The notes below the pieces were generated by a model that was not told the DNA's origin, searched no databases, and saw only the letters and a program-made list of their open reading frames with translations. The position numbers and the translations under genes are program-made. From Gymnorhina tibicen (Eukaryota > Chordata > Aves > Passeriformes > Artamidae), in assembly GCA_013399875.1 (NCBI GenBank), contig VXAZ01009369.1, positions 1,565,298 through 1,629,297 on the forward strand: DNA of 64,000 nucleotides, written 5' to 3'. Positions 1 through 21,500 of this stretch are shown in pieces. Position 1 is the first letter of the stretch. The number at the start of each line of letters is the position of its first letter.

Positions 1-326
1 GACACAGCACAAAGCTAAATACTATTACTACTAGAAACAAAGCTTCTGGTGTTTTGTCTCAATAGAAACCGCAGCTGAAGGTGGCGTGGTTGTAGACATG
101 ACATGTAGAATTAAGATATTAGGAAACAGAGAACCCATTCATAGGTTGAGGTTTTACAGCTAGCTAGTAGGTAAAACTTTCTCCCATACTTTTAATGCTA
201 GCATATTTTGCATGGAAATGAAAGATAGAGAAGCCAATCATTTCTGAGTAAAAAGGGTTTTTAAAATTACTTTTTGTTGGGAGTAAATCAAAGTAGCATA
301 ATATGCCACTTTTATTGTAATTCTGA

Positions 327-9094
<8,768 letters not shown>

Positions 9095-9328
9095 CAGACA
9101 AAACATCAACAAATTGTACTCCATTCACAATACTGTTTGCCCACCTTCACATTTTCTATTTAATTGCATTGGAGAGTACCAAGGTGAAGAAAAATATGAT
9201 AGTTCTTGCTAGACTGATTATTGATTCAGCTGTTCCTGGCCCAATGGTCCAGGTAGCCAAATAAGATACCATTAAATAAGAACTAGTTCAGCCTGAAAAG
9301 AATTTGATCTTTCCATGTCTTATATCCG

Positions 9329-9334
9329 AATAAA
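9329..9334 (+). terminator. QPCT polyadenylation signal (candidate)
   Basis: AATAAA lies 235 bases after the stop and is followed by a T/G-rich stretch at about 9360-9380. This is a normal arrangement for a short 3' UTR. It is the first canonical hexamer downstream. Confidence 0.6.
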
Positions 9335-12300
9335 AAAAAGCCCCAGAATATTTCCAGATTGTTATCATTGGTTTTTGTCACATATTATGATCCCAGGAGG
9401 GAATGCCTCATGACTTAATTGTATGATACAGTTTTTACAAGGTGTGACCAACCTTTGCAGTGTTCAGCTATGGAAATTTACACCATGTTATCAAAATAGG
9501 CAAAAATCACCCTATACCAGACTTCTACTTAGGTCTGAAATAAACCACCCCATGCTGATGTGAGTTGCTAGAACTCCTGACACACAGATGTGATTTTTGA
9601 TCCTCTCTGGTCCCTCTCCTCCTTCCCCTACAAAGGCGGCTGCAAGGGTTCTTCTCTGCAGACCGCTGACCACCAGCAAACAGAGCAATAACCCAAATTC
9701 AGTTTTGTCCCTGTCGTTTGTCGGATACTCTTTGATGGAGAAGGGCGGTGGGGGGTGATGCTAACAGGAAGGTATGTGGGGGTTTCCCTGTGCTCTGACT
9801 GCAACACAGGAGATACAGAAGATCAGGTGGTGTGTGGGAGCAATGCCCCAGTACACACCATTCAGTCACGTGAGAATCATTTGCAATTTGACCCAAAAAA
9901 ACTCCCAAACACCACCCACCTGCTGTTTTTGATACAGACTGCAACAGAAATAATCATACGAGGAAAGTGATCGCTTTAGAAACTATAGTTTATCTAAATA
10001 CAGCTTTAAAGGCAATGTGCTATCAAAAATAAAATGTTATTAAAAGCAAGACAACAGTTTAGGCACTAAAAAGGTACCTTTTTAAAAACCCTGTGCTTTT
10101 ACATTCCTTACTGGAATTATTCAATAGATTTAGTGTAACACTGGCAAAAAGAAAGTCTGGAATGAGATCAATGAAAGCCAGAAGAACAATATTCAAAAGC
10201 TACTGACGGAATTATGGTTTCCACTGGTGAGAAAAGGATGAGAGCACTTTAAGAAAAAAATAAAAATATCAAACTGGTAGAAGAAGAACTGAGAGAAAAA
10301 AAGTCAGTATTCTACTGCTCCAAACTTCTTCCCTACTGATTTCTACCCTGAGTAAAGAGATTTAAAAAGGAGGTAAGCCATAGAGTTGTAGGCATGTCAG
10401 ATTTGGCCTGTATTTTACCATTTTCCTAAAGCAAACATTTTGGAGCCTAAGACAATATTTACATCCATATTATGAAGTTGTAACAGAAATATGTATTTAC
10501 AGCAATGGAAATTTGTAAAATTTTACTATTACAGGATAGCCTGAAAATTAAATTCTATCTGATTTTGGTAGCTCAAGATGAAACAAAAGCATTTTTTGTT
10601 TTCCTATCACTTTAACATTGGTGAGAAACGTTTGTCTTACCTGCAACTTCTGAAACAGAATACAACGAAAATTCTAAAAAATTAGACAGATTTTCAAGTA
10701 TTACTGTACATCTGTGTAAATATATCAAAGCTTCTTGAACTCTTTGTAATTATATTCTCCTCTACTTCAGCCCATGAGAAAATAGTCTAAAAAACCACAT
10801 TAAATCTTCTGAAGTTTGAATACTTTGAGCAGTATAAGGCATCTTCCCCACCCTCCTAAGTGGCAAAGAAAGGTAACAGAATGGCTAAATATAGAAATAT
10901 TAAATGTGAATTCGTGTGGCTGATTTGTTTTGGTGAACTCTTGTGGTACTTCATACTTTGTAGGACCTCTGAAAAACACAGTACACATTTGCAGTGTGGA
11001 CTGCTACTCTGCCTCTTCGAGAATTTGAAAGTTAACTTAAAACACGCTTCATTGTGAAATGTTGGATCAGAGGGTTGTTATAACTGGGAAAAGCCTGGTT
11101 TTTTGTAAATCTCTATTAAGACTTGAAACCATAATTTAGCCATGTAGTACACCAAATCATGTCAATTTTGTCACTAACTTTTTACTGTCTGAGCATGCAG
11201 GTCTCAAGTTATGTTTATTCAGTCCAAGGAAATGAGATACAGGTTGCTGTTATATGATTCAGTATTTCTCAAAATGTGAAGAAAACATGAAAATACTTGC
11301 TTTTTTTTCCTTCCCCCTTGGGTTTGGGATTTGGGGGGTTTTTTGGTACAGGAAAAGAAGGCCATCTCCTAAGTGGATGCAAGCCCTGGAAAGGTTTACT
11401 TAAAGAGGGAAGGGTCATCATCTTAGCAATTTATATAATCCATCATTCATTTAAAAAATAATTGCTGGAAGGAAAACTTACATCAATCCAGTAACCATGT
11501 GAATCCAAGAATCTAAGCTCTCAAAAGCACAAGAAGTACTCAGTAAAGCAGACATGGTACAAGGTGGGTTCTCATTGCTACTAAGGCAGGGGACAACAGG
11601 CAGGTACGACAAAGTCAAAGCTATTTGATAAAATGCCCAGAAAACAAAAAATACAAGTGAAGAGACCAGGACTGGTATCTCTTCTACTCTCAGTTTCAAC
11701 ACTGAATATGACTAAATATCCAGATCCATAGGATCTGGACTAGCACAGGACAGATAATCACTTCAGAATTCAGTGAGAGGCTTTATGTTGAAGAACCTGT
11801 GCCCGGATAGTTTCTCCTTCCATGTTGGATAGTGGCAGCAAGGGTTAGAAATCAATAGAGGACTTCAGCTAATCTAATCAGCAGAATTACTGCACAGGTT
11901 CTCTCCTTGAAATGGACTTGTCACATCTCAGTCAAGAGGAAGGGAATAAAAATCAATTTACCACCCACAAGAGGCTGTCACTGGCTTTGCGTGCCAAAGG
12001 TGTCTGCAGTTGCCACCTGGGTAAAGGGAATGCAGAACAGAATGAACTCAAGAGCCATCACTCAGTATATAAAGCTGATAAAAACCCCGTATTATGGTAA
12101 TTTGTCCTGTAATAGGTGCTCTGGCTCCTTCTGTATCAGAACGAGGCAGTTTCTCCTCAAAAGAATCTGAATCCAAATGGTACATGCCCCTCAAGCTCTC
12201 TAAAGCTGGATGCATTTACCTACAAGTGATGTGATCCTGTGCAATCACAGCTGGAACAGCTTAAGGGAGTAACAATGCCAAATCCTCTGGCAGACAGAAA

Positions 12301-13566
12301 TGACAGTGAGTACCAGTCCTCTTTTCTCTCTAGCTGGGATAGCATTCCTAGCATTAGGAATGGAGATTATATAAATTAGCAATTCTTATTCACTACATAT
12401 CAAATAAAACATTCAGATTGTGACCACTTAATAGCAAAACACAGTTAGAAAAGTCAAAATGTATAAAAACCACTTTCTGTAGAATTATTCCAAGGACCCA
12501 GTCTACACTGGTAGTAGACCCAGCAAAACAGTTCTGAAGTTTGACATACCTGCTCACTGAGACTGAAGTACCACCCAAGAGCATCCCTTAAACAATATAT
12601 ATAGAAAGATAACTATAAAATCTTGTACACAAATTACCACTTTCTCCTTGTCATTTAAGAATTACACTGATTTTATTTTCCTCATATAAAAGGAGACATT
12701 TTACTCTGTGCTAATTTAACAAATATTCTTAATATATTCATAACAATAAAGCAGCTAAAAAGCTGTTCTACTATCTAAAAGAATCTTTATCATCTGCACA
12801 TATGATATATATTGTAAACAATCACTCAAAAAATATTTTTTTTAAAGTGATTATATTGCACTCAGAATTCCGGGATTCTCACCCTCCCTTCTCATTTTAA
12901 ATCAAAGATCAGCTTCATTTTTTAATAAAATGGAGATTTAATTTTCTACTAAAAACAAGTAAGCATGCATTCAATATAATACAATGTATTGAAAGTATCA
13001 GAAAAAGGGCATGTGTTTGATTATGAAACTGGAGTAAGGAACAATTCTTAAACAGGCCACACAAGAGTAATATATTGTAAACATTCTGCTGGCTCTAAGG
13101 TGTTGCAGATGCTGTAGAAAGTGCAGTCTAGTTCAGCACCCAAGAGGTACAGAGAATCTGTTCAAGTGTTCTGTACTTCAGTGAATTTCCATGCAGCAAT
13201 GGCACATGTAATAGACTCACAGAAAGACAGGATAATGAACCAGAGGTGAGTACTGAGTTAATACTGACCTCATAGAAACAGAGCCAATTGTTGTCTCTTC
13301 ATCGTAATCTTTAAAAGAAAGTTTCCCAGGTCATTACATTTTCTAACAGAGCAGTGAAATTTTCACTCTCGCTACAAACAAAGTACAGAACTAGATTCCC
13401 TACTTGTAGCTTACATGGACAGTGTCCCAGTAGCAGTCTGGACACTACCCTCAGCCTAAAACATCCCCACAAGATACATCTCCATCACACAGAATGTCAC
13501 CTTGCTTTTGCAAGAATGACTACCTCCTCCAAGCACTGGCTCAAGAAACATGGGTCATGGAAGGGG

Positions 13567-13585
13567 AAAAAAAAAAAAAAAAAAA
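13567..13585. repeat. Poly-A tract
   Basis: A pure A run is followed by A/G-rich sequence in the intergenic spacer. No retrocopy body is recognisable beside it. Confidence 0.8.
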
Positions 13586-14779
13586 GAAAAAAGAGGAATG
13601 CAGTGTTCTTACGAAGGAAAAGAAATCCTCAGCCACTGAAGAGGCCACAGACCTTTAAAATTCAAATGAAGGCTGTTTTCTCCACTCAGATCTACATGAG
13701 AAAGATTTCTTCATCAAAGCCATTCTCTTCAGGTAACATAGTATCTTTGGAATCCCTGAGATACTACAGCTACATGTAACCACCTTGCAGAAATGGAGAC
13801 ACTGACTTAGCACACCGATGAACAAGGTGGAAGCCAATATACAGCACCCTGAGTTGCAAGTGAAACAACAGGAATGGGCAACCCATTCCTAGACGGCCAA
13901 GAGATGCAGAAGAACGTGCAGAGGAGCAATTGTAACATAGATACCGCACAGGGGAACAGAAAAAAACCTGAAGTATTTCTAAAAGGCCTTTCCCAGTTGC
14001 CAGAGCAGAGAAGGAAAAGACAGCAATCAGAGGGAAGAGCTCTCCGAGAAAGGCCCTGGAGAAATATGGACCTTGGTGTACAGCAGAACAGTAATGCAAA
14101 AGCAGAGACAAGTTAAGTATTCTCATTCCAAGTGTATGCCAAAGGTTAAGCACTCCGGCAGTGACTACGAACTGTCAGCAATCACTGACCTGTACTCTGG
14201 ACATAAACCAGGAATATGTACTAATTACTTTTCCCCCTGGAACTACAGAAAAAATATAAAGAGGAAAATACAAAGTCACAATCAAATCATAGAATACTCT
14301 CCATAGTCAAAAATGAAATACTTCAGAAACAAGTCATCCCTAAATAGGGTTAATGGTAAAAAAGCGGTGCTTGTAAAATCTTAAGTTTTAAGTATTTTAT
14401 TTCCCAGTATATTGCTAAATAATTTTGCAGTTAAACCAAAAGGTAAGAAGTATCAGAGATGAGTATGGAATACTTACAACTAGAAAATGGTTGCTGAACC
14501 ATCTGAATTTCTATAAAAGCATCAATAAAAATGTAAAAACATGGTCTCACAAAATTAATTACAATCTGAAATGCCAGATTGTCTTCACAATGGCCACAAC
14601 ATGAATATTGATGGATTTTTGCAACCAAAAACTAATTGTGATTTGGCCCAAACATGATTCAATACAGCAATCAAACATCTCTGAAAATTGGGACTTGTAT
14701 TTGCCATTTCCTATTCTCTCAGCTATTCAGCATTCAGTAACTAATTCTCATTAGAAAAAAAATGCTACCTGGTCACAAT

Positions 14780-14785
14780 TTTATT
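14780..14785 (-). terminator. SLC30A6 polyadenylation signal (weak candidate)
   Basis: TTTATT on the + strand reads AATAAA in the gene's direction, about 310 bases past the stop. A variant TATAAA lies nearer at 15030-15035. Which one is used cannot be decided from the sequence. Confidence 0.3.
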
Positions 14786-15095
14786 CTCTTATGGAGTTGT
14801 GCTGCATCTCAATACAGTCTTGGATAAACGAAGAAAAGTGGATAGAAAAGATGAGTAGAAATAGACACCCTATAAAAAACTACTTGTAAAGTATTGTAAG
14901 TCTGGAAAATATCTGTAGCATTACACAGGCTACTGCTGATGCGAAGAAAAAAACTGCTATTTAACCACTTCATGTATATGAACAATGCACTTGTTCCCAG
15001 CCATTTAGAATGATTTGACATTCCAAATGTTTATAAAAATTGGGTAATAAAAGAATTAAGTCAATACCCTTAAGTACAATAAATAATGGTGTTTA

Positions 15096-15593
15096 TTATG
15101 GTCGGGGCTGACCACGAGCGTTTGTTCCATATCTGCTTGGGACATTTGCAAAACCAGTTCTGAATCCTTGAGCTGCTCCCATTCCTGGTATTCCAAGTCC
15201 TTGATTGAGTACACTGCTGTAGGGTGCAGATCCATGATTAAAGCCCAATCCATAGGGCTTTGTCTGAGTATTTAAAAGGATGACTGGACTCACATTTTTG
15301 CCTGGTGTGTTAAAAGAAAATTCTGGTGGTGGGCTGCTGGGCTTAGCTGGAGTGGACGTAACAGGGTTCAAATTATCAGCAGCTTTCAAAGATGGCATTG
15401 GAATAATGTGATGATCCGAAAGGTTCAGAATATTGTTTGCAATAGGCACAGATGATAAGGTAGGTCTGATCCAGTCATCTTTGAAAATCTGAACAGTCAA
15501 GGTAGAGACCAATGTGTATAATCTGTTAGTGACATGGGCAAGTACCATTTGTTCATTTGCATCTCTCCGAATTCGGACGTGGACTGATCCAGC
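15096..15593 (-). CDS. SLC30A6: SLC30A6 exon 14, C-terminus
   Basis: The exon has 165 codons plus TAA. It begins AGSVHVRIRRDANEQMVLAH, continues through a Pro/Ser-rich tail (STPAKPSSPPPEFSFNTPGK) and ends YGTNARGQPRP. Human ZnT6 has the same ending with a one-residue length difference. The acceptor in gene sense is TTCTAG. Confidence 0.96.
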   Translation of the reverse strand, partial: AGSVHVRIRRDANEQMVLAHVTNRLYTLVSTLTVQIFKDDWIRPTLSSVPIANNILNLSDHHIIPMPSLKAADNLNPVTSTPAKPSSPPPEFSFNTPGKNVSPVILLNTQTKPYGLGFNHGSAPYSSVLNQGLGIPGMGAAQGFRTGFANVPSRYGTNARGQPRP

Positions 15594-18500
15594 CTAGAAA
15601 GTGATAAAAAAAAGTTGGCTGTTAATTGTTATTCCAATAAAGATTCCCCACATGCATTCAAGAAGAGGTAAGTTATCCTGCAGAGAATTATATAGAGACC
15701 TTTTGCAGTTGAGACTACTGACTAAATTAAGAACCTTATTACAGGATACATTTTGATCTTTCCTAATGTGCTGCTCTCCTATGAACATATCAAGATCATC
15801 ATTCAGGAAAAGTGAGTCTTAGAACCAAACTATACAATACAACATGTGATGGCAGGAAAGGCAACAACTAGGGGAAAAAATGGCTCAGAAGAAGAACAAA
15901 GTGCAGACAAACCTCATATGCCAAATTCAGGCATAAGTGGCAGAACAGTAAACTGAAAGCTATTTTTACATCAGAAAATGAGAACCACTGCCTTTTTCAT
16001 TGTTTTAGGAAGGGTAGCATACTGGAAGAAATCAGTAAAGAAATACTCTAAGAGTCTTAATTTTCCAGCTGTCACAACATACGTGCAACAACTTAGGAAT
16101 AACCAAATTCTGTGTGATCATTCTGTATCACAAAAAAATACACCTTCATGTCTTTCAGCTAACAGAATCATTGGTACCTAACTGTAGTTATTTTGTTCTA
16201 CCTTCTCCCCTAAAAATGCATGATTCTACTGTCTACTGTAGACCTTTGGTGCCTTAAGGGTTACAGTTTCCTTCTCACTTCCTAGACAATTTACACTAAC
16301 ACACCATTTTGAAAAATGTTTTGAAAAATTTTCTATTGTTTGTGATTTTCTTCACTGCCAAAACACAAAATTCTACAGTTGCAAAAATGCATTCTTTAAG
16401 CCAGAACTGCAGTATACATTAGTAACATTAACAAGTAACAAAGCTTTAAAAAATATAAAGGACAGGGGAAGAGAAGTTTTGCAATAAAGCACAAGGACTG
16501 AGTACTGACTCCATCAAATTTTTTTATAGTTAATATTTCAGAAGAAATATCTTACTTTATTTAAATTTTAAAAATTGAAGTAGTATATGACAACTTTTTT
16601 TAAAGGCTAGAAAGATAATAAAGACATAACTTACCAAAGTGCCAAAACCTAATGTCCAGAAATGCTCATTTCGAACTTCCAACACCCCATCCAAAGTTGA
16701 AACCTAATTTTACACAAACATCCACAAATATGAAAATAAATTAGAAGTTTCAAATCCATTTAGAAAAGTACTTTTATAGATAACTGAATAACAAATAATT
16801 TTCAGTAGTGAAATAAAAACTCCACAGACAGAACAGATGATATCTGCTAATCTCAGTAATGCTTATCTACTGCACTTTGCTACCCTTAAACATCCAAATC
16901 CATCAAAAAAGGTTTAAGGAACTTATTTCAAGTAACTCTTGCTGTCAAACTGCAGTATGTTCTCAACTTGACATGCTGTAATTCAACAGCTGCCTGTACT
17001 CCTTTTCCTCCTTCAACTCACATTTGTAAACCACTTCAATGGTAGCTCAAATTTAAATAAAAACAGCCTGCACTACTTAAAAAGATTTGTTCCAGATACC
17101 TAAATGACACTATTCATCTTGGAAAGCCAGATTCATATTTTCCACATGCAGCTAAAAAAAATATTAAAAAAGATTTTAACCAACTTCTTGGACTACTCAG
17201 AAAAACTCTTCACATTCCTGAATGCTTATTAGCTGTACACACTGTGCTATGTATTATACATTGACTTACCTCCCTAAGAAGTTTATCTAACTGGCCAATC
17301 ACATGAGGTGGGGTTGTCTTCAAAAAGCAGAGGAAAAGAAAAGATGAAAGTTATAATAAAGATTAACTGGCCCTGTTTAAGTAAGAGAGCCTTTAAGTCT
17401 GGTCTACCCACACAAGAGACCAACGGCATTTTCATTAAATTCTTACGACTTCGTGATGCATATTTGCACTACCCTTAACATTCTTCTAGCACATCACAAA
17501 TTCCCACTGGAACACTTCCTATTTGCAAACTTAAAACAGATTTTAAGGGGATTTTTAAAAATGAAGACATTTAACAAAACTGAAAACACAAAATCCGTTG
17601 ATTTGTGAGGCTGCCTTACCTGGAGTAGTACTTTACCACTGTAGACACTCATGGGATACATGGTACCAAATGTCATCAAAGCAATTGCTATAGCAGAAGC
17701 TGTGTCCACAGCAAAATAATTGCTAGGGAGAAAGAGCAATTTTAAAGAAACACTGGTATTTAACACTGTTTTTGAAAGGCAGAACAACTTACTTACGATT
17801 CTTTTTTCATTCTTTTAAATTATATACACTTACAGAATATTACACATACTAATCTCATTTAAACTATACATCCTGGAAAATGTAGAGTTGCAATGCATTC
17901 CTAGAGTTGCAATGCCATTCATACAAAATGCAGCTCTAGATGAGATCATTCCTTTCATGTAAAACATGTATTTTCCCACTGACTGGATACAAAACGAGCT
18001 ACAGTTTTAAAACAACAACTGTACGTACGTACTTGATTTCAATGAATATATATGTAATGCAAAGAGCCAGAGCTCCAGCAATATCAATCAAGACAAAAGG
18101 GTTCATCCGTGGCAGAAAGATGCTACTCAGTCCTGGGATGATTCCACAAATACTGCACGAAAACAGAAAAAGCAGTTGTCAGCCAGCTCTTCATCACTAC
18201 TTCGAAACTCCAAAATTACATCCACTATTTAGCATTTGACTTCTAACACATCTTGCTGCCGTAGCATATGATGAGTACTGTACAGGCCCCACTAATTCTG
18301 CTCAAAAGCTGCTGTCATCAAAAATGAATCAAGTGTTTTTTTCTGGTAAAACAGCTCTGTGATACAGCTGTACGAGCTGTATGCAACACAAGCACTTTAT
18401 GGGTTCAATATTGGTATTACATAGATGTACATAGTGAGAGATTTGCATATCACCAGTCTTCAATGCATCTGCTGCCTTGGTGTGCAAAAGTGTCCTAAAG

Positions 18501-21500
18501 CCAGAGCTAGTTAATTCATGAAGTCTGAAAGGAGGAAGAAGACGAGCTATATAAGAAGAGACCAAAAAAATGCATGAAGGAATGCTGGGAAAATTATTTA
18601 TTTATAGCTATCTCCTGTCAATGGGAGTATGAAGAGAGAAAGGAGTTGGTGTACTTCCCAGTGAATGTAAGTGCATGTCATGTCCTGGAAAATTTAAAGG
18701 CAAAGACAACATGAAATGTTTTGTTGCTATAGTTAAAGCCAACCTATGTTTAGACATCATGTGCTGGCCTGCTCCTGTAAGAATTTTAATCAACATAATT
18801 CTATACAGGTGCAGATATTTTTTAATCAGCACTGCTTCACAAAACACATCTGAAATAGCTGTATACATACTAATTCCTTTTTTTTTTTTGTGTTGGCTTA
18901 ACTGTATATAGGTTATCTCAAAACCCAGTAGAGATTATATTATTCTTGATCTGGGACCTCTTCAAGTTATCCATCAGTGTCCTTCCCCATAACACTGTGT
19001 TTCTACACTGATGAAAGTACAACTGTGCTACTGTCTGTGATTGGTATCCACCTTTTTTTTTCTTTATACTAAAACTTGGGCAACCTAATTATTAGTCTTC
19101 CAAAAATATTTCGCAGATTTTGGCTCTGATGATGTAACATCTTATATCCATATAAAATCAATTCTTCTGTTTAATAAGTCAGCATTCTCTGCTTTTCTTA
19201 ACTGTAAAAAGATCACAAGATGCAGAAACAGATGGGCTTTGAAGCATACTTAACATGTTTTATGACTTGGTTTAACGTTCTTCTTTTGATATTGACAGAT
19301 ACTTGGAAGAACATGTATGGATTAAAATAAACTTTCCTGACATCTGACAAAACTATTTGCAAACAATGTAATCTTGCATTCAGATATCCAATACAAGCAA
19401 GACAGTTAACAGACGAGACAAATGAGCAACACTGCTTATACCCCTGGAAGACACAGACTTTCTAGTTTCCTGCTGGACAGGTGAGGAATTTCCATAGCTA
19501 TGGTTCAGTGAGTGACCTGTTTCATATATCACATTTACACTCAACCATCTGAAACATTTGTCCAGCCCACAAATAAACATATGTAATAAACAAATTATTA
19601 CAAAATATATCACTCAGCAATGCATGTTGCGAAATGCAGTTCAAGTGTGTACAGGATAATGCTAATTTTCCTCACCTCATCCAAGGAGAATTACATAAAT
19701 CTAACAAATATGCCCTTCTGGGTATGTTTTCTTTTGAATGTATCTGTTCAATACATTGTGTGTATCTGGGAACTATGGGAGACAGTGTCTGCTCCAGAGT
19801 TTATACATGAGACCTACAGGAGGTAAAACTATTTTAAAAGCTCTAATGCAAGTTTATGCCTCAATACCCCTCCAAATTGTTATTATACACACAAAACCAA
19901 CGTTGCCTTCCAGAAGCCAATGATTTTGAAAAACAGTATAAAGCCTTACCTTCTACTAAGATCTGCAACATGCTCCTGAAGCCAACTGGTGCTGGCAGCT
20001 GCAAAATAAAGAAGGTAATAAAGTTACTACAAGTAAACATTCATTTTAAAGTACACATAAGTTTTATTTTAAGGGAATAATCCCATAAATACACTGTGAA
20101 TGAGTAAATATATCTCAACAGATACCCTGGCACTTGAGAAAAGCCCAAAGTCTGTCTTTTCCAGGCAGCAAGTACATCCATCTCTCATAATAATCTGAAC
20201 TGATTAAATACAAATATAAGTGCAGGATATAACCATTATCTTTTATATAATATAGTGTAAAACTACGGACAATTTACGATTGCAGGAATGACTGCAAACC
20301 TACTTCACAATGAAAAAGGTAAAAGAACTTTTAAAAAGGACTATTGTATTAACTTATTTTTAATCCATTAATACATTCATAAAATGCCTTGAAAGTTCTG
20401 GTATCTGTCATAGGACCTTCACTGGTTGAATTCAAAAGATTGAAAATAAAGGATACTGCAGCAGTAAAATGATACTTGGTTTATCATATTAATGGCTACA
20501 TACTACTGCTCAGAGCCTTATAAGCAAACTGAAGTTGAAAATCAGATGGCAATTCTACTGCATGAAGTTACATTAACAGAGGTAATAATAATAGATACCC
20601 ACTAGTTAAGAAAGTTACCAAACAAGTTACACCTTGATAAAAATAAGAACGTTAACATTTTTTTTTCAATTCTAGTTATAGTCTAATTTATCACATACCT
20701 TCAGAGACATAAGCAAAAGGCTTATTCTTAATGGAAAGCATTGTAAATAAGTTGAAAAAGAGAGCCACGAAAGTACCAACCAGCAGTCGTCCCCTAGGGA
20801 GGGGAAAAAAGGTCTCTTAATTTCCCATCATCACATAACATGTCATCAAGCTGTAACTACCAATAACAGTATCAAAATACTTTGCTTGGTTTCATTCACT
20901 GAAGCTGAAAACGAGTAGGATAAACCAGTGTAATACTTAATAACCAGCAGCGTGTTATCATTGTAAGGGTTATATGAGATCACTGAACTTTGTACATTAT
21001 TGTTATCACATAATGCTCATAATGTTGAGTAACAGCTCTTAACTAATTGCATATATGCACACACATATATATTTGTCCTTTGAAGATATAAATATTGCCC
21101 CCTCAGCAGCACAGCTAAGAAGCTTAGCTTTCTATGGAATGATGCCATATACCCCCAGCCTTCTTCTACAACTACCTCAACATACATCCCATGTTCCATT
21201 CTTTTGCCCCATAACACCTTCTTTTCCTTTCCCCCTGTTCTTTACAGTCTTCACCATCTTTGCAATGCCTTCAGTTTCCTGATGACCACGGCATCCTTCC
21301 CCCCCACATACCAGGCCTTCCAAGAGGCCACAAGAAACAAAAGGAAATGAACTAGGAAAAGCAGCAATATATAGTTAAATCACTATTTGAGAGAGCACGA
21401 GCATTAAATTTCAATTGTACCTTGAAAAGAACTGTTTGCATAGCTTGCACATGGTTTGAAACAAATGCCAAGGCACCAAAAGCAATTTGGTACTTGAAGA

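Larger units (their letters stand above)
9335..15095. other. Intergenic spacer between converging QPCT and SLC30A6
   Basis: There is no exon chain, RNA gene or clear transposon that I can support. Contents are a G-run motif near 11320-11338, a poly-A run at 13567-13585 and scattered short frames without family signatures. The right-hand kilobase probably holds the SLC30A6 3' UTR. Confidence 0.65.
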
